DNA of 64,000 bases from Capilliphycus salinus (GTDB taxonomy: Bacteria; Cyanobacteriota; Cyanobacteriia; Cyanobacteriales; Microcoleaceae), in the NCBI RefSeq assembly GCF_047276495.1, contig NZ_CP178543.1:5084001-5148000 (forward strand). The letters are read 5' to 3'. Below are positions 57,215-64,000 of the stretch, piece after piece. Every line of letters begins with the position of its first letter. The first letter of the stretch is position 1. Position numbers and translations under genes: made by a program. Under the pieces are notes generated by a model that ran no database searches, was not told the DNA's origin, and saw only the letters and a program-made list of their open reading frames with translations.

Positions 57215-58306
57215 ATGTCTTCGACACAAACCATTCAACCCAATGAAAGGATGAAAAAACTTTCATCTCAAAAACCCCCTCAAGTCACCGTCGCAGTTGT
57301 CACCTATAACGGCATCAATGTCATCAAAAACTGCCTGGACTCATTACAGTCTCAAACCTACAAACCCGCTCAAATTCTCGTCATCGATAATGCTTCTACA
57401 GACAACACACCGGACTGGGTAGAAGAACATTATTCACAAATTAAAGTCATTCGTTTAAACTCGAATTGCGGCCCCAACCCCGCTAGAAATCAGGGAATTC
57501 TCAACACACCCGATAACGATTTAACCTTGCTCGTCGATGATGATGCCATCCTTGCAGAAAACTGTTTAAATGAATTAGTAAAAGCCTATCAGCGTTACCC
57601 AGAAGCAGCAATTTTAGCGCCCCGTTTAGTTTACAACGATCAACGCGATACCATTCAACACGAGGGAGCATTTATTCATTATACAGCCGAAGCCGTTTTA
57701 CTCAATAACGATAAACCCCTCAATCAAGGCAGCAAAGATATTACCCAAGTTCATGCTGTTTCAGGAACTTGTTTGTTAGTTTCCAAGTCAGCCGCCAAAA
57801 AAATCGGCTTATTTGATGAAGACTATTTCTTTGGACGCACAGACGGAGAATTTAGCTTCAGACTCACCATATCCGGCTATAAAGTCTACACCGTCCCCGA
57901 TGCCGTTTGTTATCATCGAGTCAAAAAAAGGGGTCTTTCTAAACTGTTTTATCAAGTCAGAAATCGCTGGTATTTCATCCTAACCACTTATTCTTTGAAA
58001 ACTCTGATTGTTTTGGCTCCTGCTTTACTCGTTTACGAACTGTTTTTGATAGCTTACTTGTTGATGCAAGGCAAGGAACTTGAATATATTAAAGCCATTT
58101 TTGCCGTGATTAAATTTTGGGATAAATTGATGCAAAAACGCAAAAAAGCTCAAAATATCAAAACCCGTTCAGATCGAGAACTACTCCGAAGCGACTCTCT
58201 TTATATGAGAGATGATTTACTAAAAAATTCAATTCTCGCCTCGGTAAAATCCGGTTTAGATAAATTCTTTCGGACTTACTGGAAATTGATCTATCCTCTG
58301 ATTTAA
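57215..58306 (+). CDS. Glycosyltransferase family 2 protein (rhamnosyltransferase-like)
   Basis: The 363-residue GT-A enzyme has VTVAVVTYNGINVIKNCLDSL, ILVIDNASTDNTPDWVEEHY, NCGPNPARNQGI, the metal-binding LLVDDDAIL (about 107-115) and AVSGTCLLVSKSAAKKIGLFDEDYF. A membrane-like segment near 265-290 and a basic tail follow, a common layout of wall and exopolysaccharide transferases. It follows the long regulatory gap and precedes the FG-GAP lipoprotein by 110 bases. Confidence 0.92.
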   Translation: MSSTQTIQPNERMKKLSSQKPPQVTVAVVTYNGINVIKNCLDSLQSQTYKPAQILVIDNASTDNTPDWVEEHYSQIKVIRLNSNCGPNPARNQGILNTPDNDLTLLVDDDAILAENCLNELVKAYQRYPEAAILAPRLVYNDQRDTIQHEGAFIHYTAEAVLLNNDKPLNQGSKDITQVHAVSGTCLLVSKSAAKKIGLFDEDYFFGRTDGEFSFRLTISGYKVYTVPDAVCYHRVKKRGLSKLFYQVRNRWYFILTTYSLKTLIVLAPALLVYELFLIAYLLMQGKELEYIKAIFAVIKFWDKLMQKRKKAQNIKTRSDRELLRSDSLYMRDDLLKNSILASVKSGLDKFFRTYWKLIYPLI

Positions 58307-58416
58307 TCTATTTCTTTACTCGGCCGACAGTCCGTTGATGAGGAGATTTTTAGAAAAGTTAGCTATGATCGGATCGGAACCCTAAAATCCTCAAAGTAAA
58401 ACTTTGGTAAATAACG

Positions 58417-59895
58417 ATGAATAGCTTTTTCATCAGCTTTATCCGCAAAAAGCAACCTCTTTTAAAATCTCCTCTCGCCTTAAGTTTTTTACTGGCACTT
58501 ATCAGTTGGGGATGTGCAGAAAATTCCTACAGCCAAGCCGTTAACCCCTCCAACTCCAACTCTAATCCTCAAAAGATTCAACTCGATATCCCGCCATTAA
58601 AAGAAGGTCGTGGCGGGTTAATTGTTGCAGATGTTAATAACGACAAACAAAAAGATTTTTTAGTCACTCATCCCAATGCGATCGCCGTTTATGATCATTC
58701 GGGAAAACAACTCTGGAAAAAATCCGTTAAATTACAACTCACCGATAAAGCCGAGACAAAAGGTTTACCCGGTTTACACGCTCCCGGTATTCAAGCCGGA
58801 GATATTAATGGAGACGATAAAACCGAAGTTTTGTTTCTGTCTTCCGACCATAAATTACACATTGTTGATGGAAAAAACGGCGAAACTCTCCGAGAAATTC
58901 AACTCAATTCTCCCGATGGAAGCGAAGGTTGGGAACATTTAGTTATAGCCAATTTTCGCGGAAAAGGCGATCGCGATCTGTTACTTCAAGCCACCAATAC
59001 TAAAGGTTATCGCACCGGACGCTATCTCGCCGCCTATGCCGTTGATGACTTACTAAAAAGTAATAATCCTCAACCCCTTTGGCAGCGAGATGATTTTCTC
59101 GCCAATGCTCATAATGGTGTCCGAGTTGCTGACTTAAATGGGGATAATTTAGATGAAGTTTTAGGCGGAACTCTACTTTCTCCTCAAGGAGAGATGTTGT
59201 TAAAACTCCCCCTAAAAGGTCATATTGATTCCTTATTTGTCGCCGATGTTCGACCCGATATTCCCGGTTTAGAACTTGTCGTTTTAGAAGAAGGCGGCGA
59301 AGAAAAAAAAGACTCTGAAAAAAAATCAAATTCTGTCAAACGCAATCGAGTTTTTCTGTATAATACCGAAAAAATTATTTGGGAAACCCACTATAACAAC
59401 TGGGAACCTCAAAATGCCGCAGTTGGAGATTTTGACCCAAATCGTCCGGGGTTAGAAATTTGGTGTCGCAGCCGTTTTAATACCAATCAAAAACCCTTTG
59501 TCTTTGATGCAAAAGGTCAAGTCATTTCTAATTATACCCTAAATGAAATTGCACCTCAAGGCTGGACAGAAAAAGGCGTTGATGTTATTTTTCCGATTGA
59601 TTGGACGGGTAATTCTAAACAGTTAGCAGCCGCAAAAGAACGTCATAAAAGCGGAAATGTGGCTATTTTTGACCCCATTAGCGGAGAATTTCTCTTTCAA
59701 TTTCAAGACAATGCAGATCGGCTTTATGTTGCAGATGTTACCGGAGATTGGCGAGAAGAATTAATTGTTTTAAATGGGAAAACACTCCATATTTATCAAA
59801 ATTCAGATTCTAATCCCAACCCCAAACGTTCCTCTTTGTGGACTCAAAATCATTACCGTCGCAGTAAGATGACCTGGAATTATTACAGTCCATAA
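58417..59895 (+). CDS. FG-GAP/VCBS-repeat lipoprotein
   Basis: The 492-residue product has a signal peptide with lipobox (SFLLALISWGC, Cys near 33). At least three calcium-binding FG-GAP/VCBS units follow: LIVADVNNDKQKDFLV, IQAGDINGDDKTEVLF and VRVADLNGDNLDEVLGG, with later LYVADVTGDWREELIVL. These suggest a beta-propeller outside the membrane. Some secreted members bind or cleave polysaccharides (rhamnogalacturonan lyase-like), but no catalytic residue can be assigned. Probably linked to the surface polymer made by the cluster. Confidence 0.85.
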   Translation: MNSFFISFIRKKQPLLKSPLALSFLLALISWGCAENSYSQAVNPSNSNSNPQKIQLDIPPLKEGRGGLIVADVNNDKQKDFLVTHPNAIAVYDHSGKQLWKKSVKLQLTDKAETKGLPGLHAPGIQAGDINGDDKTEVLFLSSDHKLHIVDGKNGETLREIQLNSPDGSEGWEHLVIANFRGKGDRDLLLQATNTKGYRTGRYLAAYAVDDLLKSNNPQPLWQRDDFLANAHNGVRVADLNGDNLDEVLGGTLLSPQGEMLLKLPLKGHIDSLFVADVRPDIPGLELVVLEEGGEEKKDSEKKSNSVKRNRVFLYNTEKIIWETHYNNWEPQNAAVGDFDPNRPGLEIWCRSRFNTNQKPFVFDAKGQVISNYTLNEIAPQGWTEKGVDVIFPIDWTGNSKQLAAAKERHKSGNVAIFDPISGEFLFQFQDNADRLYVADVTGDWREELIVLNGKTLHIYQNSDSNPNPKRSSLWTQNHYRRSKMTWNYYSP

Positions 59896-59916
59896 ACCCC
59901 GTTTATAACAACTGTA

Positions 59917-60053
59917 GGGGCGGGTTTTTACAGTTTACAGTGAACAGTTTACAGTGAACAGGTTACAAACGATTGCTGAGAATACTAATAATTGATAACT
60001 GTAAAAACGGGGAACTGCATAACTGATAACCGATCACTTGAATCAACCCGCCC
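59917..60053. repeat. Expanded palindromic dispersed repeat
   Basis: Arms GGGGCGGGTT (59917-59926) and AACCCGCCC (60045-60053) enclose 118 bases with internal CAGTTTACAGTGAA duplications. This is a longer variant of the 57-bp family. Confidence 0.7.
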
Positions 60054-60109
60054 TTACACAGGGTAAATACAAACTCCATAACTCAAGATAAACCCGGTTT
60101 TTAGGATTA

Positions 60110-60805
60110 CTATTGGTCATTTCTGACTGATAATTCTTCCACAAAATTCTGATGTTCAACAGTTCCTAAACCTTGTTGTACAATTTCAATAACTTTAATT
60201 AAATTACCCGCTAATAAAGCCGTTTTATCCAACCATAAACCTGGAAAAACTTCACTACAAATAACACCATCAGAATTGGTTTCTAGGGGAATATATTTGC
60301 CTTCTTTTAAACGAAACCAGTCCAATTCTTCATCTTCAACCCGCCAAACCATATACTCTTGAACTTGATTTCGACGATAGACCTTGAGTTTATCATGGAC
60401 ATCAATAGAAACGCTACTGGCTGCAATTTCAACAATTAATTCCGGCGCCCCTTCCACATAACCATCCTCACTAATCGTTGACTGTCCGCCCCTTTCAATT
60501 CTTAGTAACGCATCCGGTTGAGGTTCGTTATCGGCATCCAAACGCACTGTAGAATTATCTCCAAGTTGAACTCCGGGAGTTGCTGACCAATAAACCCCCA
60601 ACCAGGTCATAACCTGTGCATGGGGTTCACCGTGTTGGGTAATTCTAAGAGGAGAAGCCATGTATACAATTCCTTCAATTAATTCTGCTTTTTTAACACT
60701 CGATGCACTGTAACGATGTTCAAACTCCACTTGAGTTAAGCGATCGCCATTTTGTAAGGGAGGAATTGTCTGTTTTAATGTAGAAGTTTTTAACGTATTT
60801 CCCAT
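60110..60805 (-). CDS. Uma2-family (DUF820) putative endonuclease
   Basis: The 231-residue product fits the cyanobacteria-rich Uma2 family with a PD-(D/E)XK-like core: ELIEGIVYMASP, PQPDALLRI, GAPELIVEIAASS (Glu/Asp site) and DVHDKLKVYRRNQVQEYMVW (Lys and Tyr). Genomes often carry dozens of copies and their natural role is unknown. It stands alone on the minus strand between repeats. Confidence 0.9.
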   Translation of the reverse strand: MGNTLKTSTLKQTIPPLQNGDRLTQVEFEHRYSASSVKKAELIEGIVYMASPLRITQHGEPHAQVMTWLGVYWSATPGVQLGDNSTVRLDADNEPQPDALLRIERGGQSTISEDGYVEGAPELIVEIAASSVSIDVHDKLKVYRRNQVQEYMVWRVEDEELDWFRLKEGKYIPLETNSDGVICSEVFPGLWLDKTALLAGNLIKVIEIVQQGLGTVEHQNFVEELSVRNDQ

Positions 60806-60875
60806 CAGTTTTTTACCTCAAAACACAGCAATTCAATATTATTATAATCAATTTCGTTCTAGCCCTAGCTCTGTA

Positions 60876-60933
60876 GGGGCGGGTTCTGCATTGATATTTG
60901 TTTACTCATCAATAACTGATCTAAACCCGCCCC
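60876..60933. repeat. 58-bp palindromic dispersed repeat
   Basis: Arms GGGGCGGGTT (60876-60885) and AACCCGCCCC (60924-60933), preceded by GTA. Confidence 0.85.
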
Positions 60934-61149
60934 CCTTCTGTTGAAAGGTGGGAATATTTACGGTTATTTGTGAGAAATATATATTATAGCGCCGTTGCTT
61001 CGGAGGTACATCCCAAAAACCCGGTTTATATTGAGAAACTGGGTTTTTAATCTCCACCAGTGTTGTCGGGGTGGGTTTATATAAATTATCTCTGGGAAAA
61101 CATAGATGAATTCGGAGGCGCGCCCCTACATACGTCCCTACATCATAAC

Positions 61150-61176
61150 AAAAAGGGTAGGCTGTTAAACCTACCC
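61150..61176 (-). terminator. groESL operon terminator
   Basis: On the minus strand GGGTAGG-TTTAACAG-CCTACCC, a 7-bp stem, is followed by TTTTT. It lies about 60 bases after the groEL stop. Confidence 0.85.
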
Positions 61177-61237
61177 CTGAAAGTATTCGTTAAGTCCCAG
61201 ACAACGATAAGAATTGTCCGAGAATTAGGATTAGAAA

Positions 61238-62869
61238 TTAGTAGTCGAAGTCACCGCCCATGCCGGCACCTGCGGGAGCATTTTCTTTGGGTTCGGGCTT
61301 GTCAACCACAATACATTCGGTTGTTAACACCATACCCGCAATAGAAGCAGCATTTTGCAGCGCCGAACGAGTAACTTTAGCCGGGTCAACAATACCCGCT
61401 TCAAACATATCAACAAACTCGTTTGTAGCGGCATTGTAACCAACGTTAAAGTCTTTTTCTTTAACTCGTTCTGCGATCACAGCGCCATTTTCGCCGGCGT
61501 TTTCAGCAATACGCTTCAGGGGAGCAGACAGCGCCCGAGCCACAATTAAAGCACCCGTTAACGCTTCACCCGATAAATTTCCTTTCGCCCATTCTTCCAC
61601 TTGGGGGGACAGGTGAGCCAAAGTTGTACCGCCGCCAGGAACAATACCTTCTTCAACCGCAGCTTTGGTGGCGTTGATCGCATCTTCCAAGCGCAGTTTG
61701 CGATCCTTCATTTCGGTTTCAGTCGCCGCACCGACTTTGATCACCGCAACACCGCCGCCCAATTTAGCCAAACGTTCTTGCAGTTTTTCTTTATCGTAGG
61801 AAGACTCAGTATCTTCCATTTGACGGCGAAGCTGTTCGCAACGGGCTTTCACCGCCGACTCATTCCCTTCTGCAACAACGGTGGTATTGTCTTTGGTGAT
61901 AGTGATGCGGCGAGCTTTACCGAGCATATCCAGCTTGGCATTTTCCAGCTTCAGACCCGCATCTTCGGTGATCACTTGACCGCCGGTGAGAACCGCGATA
62001 TCTTCGAGCATGGCTTTGCGGCGATCGCCAAACCCAGGAGCTTTAACCGCAGCCACGTTGAGAACGCCACGCAGACGGTTAACAACCAAAGTTGCCAAAG
62101 CTTCTTTCTCGATATCTTCAGCCAGGATCAGCAGGGGACGACCGGAGCGGGCCACTTGTTCGAGAACCGGAACCAGGTCTTGAACCAGGGTAATTTTCTT
62201 ATCGGTCAAGAGGATAAATGGCTCATCGAGAACCGCTTCCATCCGCTCGGTATCGGTGGCGAAGTAGGGGGAGATGTAGCCTTTATCGAAGCGCATCCCT
62301 TCGGTAATTTCCAGTTCGGTGGTCATGGACTTACCCTCTTCGAGAGAGATAACCCCTTCTTTACCCACCTTATCCATCGCAGAAGCGATCATTTGACCCA
62401 CTTCTTCGTCGTTTCCGGCGGAGATCGTACCGACTTGAGCAATGGACTTAGAATCTTCTACCGAACGGGCGTGTTCGGCGATCTTGTCAACCAAGAAACC
62501 GGTCGCTCTGTCAATTCCCCGCTTCAGTTCGATCGGGTTGGCGCCTGCGGCAACGTTGCGTAAGCCTTCTTTAACGATCGCGTGAGCCAGAACGGTTGCT
62601 GTGGTGGTACCGTCCCCTGCGGCGTCGTTGGTTTTGGAAGCGGCTTGACGAATTAAGGAAACGCCAGTATTCTCGATGTTATCTTCTAATTCAATTTCTT
62701 TGGCAATGGTGACTCCATCGTTAACGATTTGAGGGGCACCAAATTTCTTTTCGAGAACAACGTTGCGACCTTTCGGGCCGAGGGTAACGGCTACGGACTC
62801 AGCCAGGATATCCATACCGCGTTCGAGGGCGCGACGAGCGTTTTCGTTGTAGATGATGCGTTTAGCCAT
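61238..62869 (-). CDS. groEL: 60 kDa chaperonin GroEL (GroEL1)
   Basis: The 543-residue chaperonin has the full family pattern: VTLGPKGRNVVLEKKFG, GDGTTTATVLA (ATP site, Asp of GDGTT), EEGIVPGGG and AAVEEGI near 400. The tail GAGMGGDFDY lacks the GGM repeats of E. coli GroEL but is like cyanobacterial GroEL1. It forms the double-ring folding chamber with GroES, whose gene is 88 bases upstream. The CIRCE element before groES indicates HrcA control. Confidence 0.98.
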   Translation of the reverse strand: MAKRIIYNENARRALERGMDILAESVAVTLGPKGRNVVLEKKFGAPQIVNDGVTIAKEIELEDNIENTGVSLIRQAASKTNDAAGDGTTTATVLAHAIVKEGLRNVAAGANPIELKRGIDRATGFLVDKIAEHARSVEDSKSIAQVGTISAGNDEEVGQMIASAMDKVGKEGVISLEEGKSMTTELEITEGMRFDKGYISPYFATDTERMEAVLDEPFILLTDKKITLVQDLVPVLEQVARSGRPLLILAEDIEKEALATLVVNRLRGVLNVAAVKAPGFGDRRKAMLEDIAVLTGGQVITEDAGLKLENAKLDMLGKARRITITKDNTTVVAEGNESAVKARCEQLRRQMEDTESSYDKEKLQERLAKLGGGVAVIKVGAATETEMKDRKLRLEDAINATKAAVEEGIVPGGGTTLAHLSPQVEEWAKGNLSGEALTGALIVARALSAPLKRIAENAGENGAVIAERVKEKDFNVGYNAATNEFVDMFEAGIVDPAKVTRSALQNAASIAGMVLTTECIVVDKPEPKENAPAGAGMGGDFDY

Positions 62870-62957
62870 AGTTGTGTTCTGTTTGTATGCTTAAGTTGTG
62901 GGGTTGAATTGCCAAGTTTGAAAAGAAATTAACAGCAAGTCCGTTCGGACTGGAGAA

Positions 62958-63269
62958 TTAGCTGACAATTGCTAAGATGTCTTTTTCTGCTAAAAGCACG
63001 TATTCATCGCCACCGAGTTTGATGTCGGTTCCGGCATACTTGGAGTAGAGAACTTTGTCTCCGACTTTGACTTCCATTTCAGCGCGAGAACCATCATCGT
63101 TGCGTTTTCCCGGGCCTGTGGCGACGATTTCGCCAACTTGGGGCTTTTCTTTGGCGGTATCGGGAAGTAAAATACCCCCTGCCGTCTTTTCTTCCGACTC
63201 GCTAACTTTTACAAAAACGCGATCGCCTAAGGGTTTAACTGTCGATACATTTAAGGCTACAGCAGCCAT
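62958..63269 (-). CDS. groES: 10 kDa co-chaperonin GroES
   Basis: The product is 103 residues from the ATG at 63269, which follows AAGGAGGGACTTC, a strong ribosome site; an upstream in-frame start at 63323 lacks one. Motifs are TVKPLGDRVFVKV, EEKTAGGILLPDTAKEKPQVG (mobile loop) and GDKVLYSKYAGTDIK. It caps the GroEL ring. First gene of the groESL operon. Confidence 0.98.
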   Translation of the reverse strand: MAAVALNVSTVKPLGDRVFVKVSESEEKTAGGILLPDTAKEKPQVGEIVATGPGKRNDDGSRAEMEVKVGDKVLYSKYAGTDIKLGGDEYVLLAEKDILAIVS

Positions 63270-63614
63270 ATGAAGTCCCTCCTTGAATAAAGCTCGCCCA
63301 CTAACAATTGAGCGAATACACAACCATGCAACCGAAAGTTAGGATTGATGATCCTTTCCGGGGAGAATGTTGAGTTAGCACTCTCCATTCCTGAGTGCTA
63401 ATTTAGCGAATTGACAAATCCAATGGCAACAGAGAAATCAGTACGGGTTCCCGAACTTTTGCGGGGGGGCAGGAACTTTTTGCCAAGATCTTCAAGATTT
63501 AACGGCATAGCAATAACATATATCATTATGGAAATCTCAGGATAATTCTTAGATTTCTTAGATTTCTAAGCCGTTACCACCCCTGAAACCTGACACCTGA
63601 CAGACACTAGAGCA
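63270..63614. other. groES/ferredoxin-like gene intergenic region
   Basis: Gap of 345 bases between divergent genes. Holds the CIRCE operator (63375-63401); promoter boxes for either gene were not fixed. Confidence 0.6.
63375..63401 (-). promoter_or_regulatory. CIRCE operator
   Basis: TTAGCACTC (63375-63383), nine bases, GAGTGCTAA (63393-63401): an exact match to the HrcA-binding CIRCE element. It lies about 105 bases upstream of groES. Confidence 0.97.
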
Positions 63615-64000
63615 ATGACAGACCCCTCTATCTTAAAATCTCCCTCAACCGACTCCGACAACGGTAAGACTCCATCCCAGGCGTGCGCCAACGCCGTCCA
63701 AACGTTAGGACTTCAGCACATTAGCCGTCACGTCTTCCTCTGTGCTGACCAAACCAAGCCCAAGTGTTGCTCAAAATCGGCCGGTTTAGAAGCCTGGGAC
63801 TATTTAAAAAAACGTTTACAAGAATTAAAACTCGACCAACCCACCCCGGAGCGCCCCAGTTGCATCTTTCGCACCAAAGCCAACTGTTTGCGGGTTTGTT
63901 GTGAGGGGCCAATTTTGGTCGTTTATCCCGATGGCGTTTGGTATCGCGCCGCCACTCCTGCGGTAATTGAACGGATTATCACTGAACATTTAATCGGTTC
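63615..64000 (+). CDS. Thioredoxin-like [2Fe-2S] ferredoxin domain protein (3' end outside window)
   Basis: An open frame starts with ATG at 63615 and runs off the window after 128 codons. It contains HVFLCADQTKPKCCS (about 41-55) and a later NCLRVCCEGPILVVYPDGVWY (split here at about 93-113), the spaced Cys pattern of thioredoxin-like [2Fe-2S] ferredoxins, ending with ERIITEHLIG. These small proteins bind a 2Fe-2S cluster and are common in cyanobacteria. The physiological partner is unknown. It is divergent from groESL. Confidence 0.88.
   Translation, partial: MTDPSILKSPSTDSDNGKTPSQACANAVQTLGLQHISRHVFLCADQTKPKCCSKSAGLEAWDYLKKRLQELKLDQPTPERPSCIFRTKANCLRVCCEGPILVVYPDGVWYRAATPAVIERIITEHLIG

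Larger units (their letters stand above)
60806..61237. other. Gap with repeats and groESL terminator
   Basis: Contains a 58-bp palindromic element (60876-60933), a terminator-like hairpin AAAAACCCGGTTT/AAACTGGGTTTTT (61015-61048, one wobble pair), a degenerate GGGGTGGGTTT copy near 61068 and the groEL terminator (61150-61176). Confidence 0.65.

Noticed and set aside
61601..62563. 320-codon frame antisense to groEL
   Set aside because: A known type of shadow frame over groEL; no independent motif or ribosome site.

Overview
The window reads as a cyanobacterial chromosome, most likely from a filamentous, sheath-forming species of the Oscillatoriales type (Lyngbya-like). The reasons are a scytonemin locus, frequent GCGATCGC (HIP1-type) octamers, PEP-CTERM proteins, DUF3153 and Uma2 proteins, and cyanobacterial-type dispersed palindromic repeats. 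The species cannot be named from this sequence alone. No tRNA, rRNA, CRISPR array or transposase was seen.

Positions 1-30000 hold a scytonemin (UV-A sunscreen) supercluster. On the + strand are the tail of an NHL-repeat PEP-CTERM protein of the ScyD/ScyF kind and the full ebo set (eboA-F, 1318-8809). These are followed by a pentapeptide-repeat PEP-CTERM protein and an unrecognised 900-residue, Gly/Asn/Ser/Asp-rich protein in which I see no Lys, His or Cys. Facing them on the - strand are scyC, scyB and scyA, a receiver-AraC response regulator, and a dedicated aromatic amino acid block (tyrA, aroF-type DAHP synthase, trpD, trpB, trpA, trpC, fused trpEG). The working model is that the trp/aro/tyr block supplies tryptophan and hydroxyphenylpyruvate. 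ScyB deaminates tryptophan, ScyA couples the two keto acids and ScyC cyclises the product. The ebo products support export of the monomer to the periplasm, and the NHL protein and other surface proteins may act outside the membrane.

Positions 30000-44000 hold housekeeping and light-related genes: a TldE/PmbA-type gene, a DUF3153 lipoprotein, a NanE-like epimerase and PBP2. They also hold a microbial rhodopsin with the N-D-Q signature of light-driven sodium pumps, a modular exoprotein with Pro-Ala linkers, glgX, tilS with an Asn-rich insert, and an SRPBCC protein.

Positions 44000-60000 form a surface-polysaccharide or glycolipid region: glycosyltransferases, a glpD-like gene, a membrane hydrolase, a PHP-like protein, a methyltransferase, an epimerase, a hexapeptide acyltransferase, a polysaccharide deacetylase, a flippase and an FG-GAP lipoprotein. 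The right end carries a Uma2 protein, the CIRCE-controlled groES-groEL operon and the start of a [2Fe-2S] ferredoxin-like gene.

The most notable non-coding signals are these. A 13-mer CATCTATCTAAAG (either strand) lies in the scyA, trpE and eboF-downstream gaps, and a 12/13 palindromic version lies upstream of the rhodopsin. Five 96-bp tandem repeats precede eboF and create four in-frame decoy start codons. A 57-58 bp inverted-repeat family occurs at least five times. The region upstream of trpE contains a 51-bp direct repeat. Three genes (trpEG, tldE, glpD) each carry one apparent +1 in a short G/C run, which looks more like sequence error than decay.
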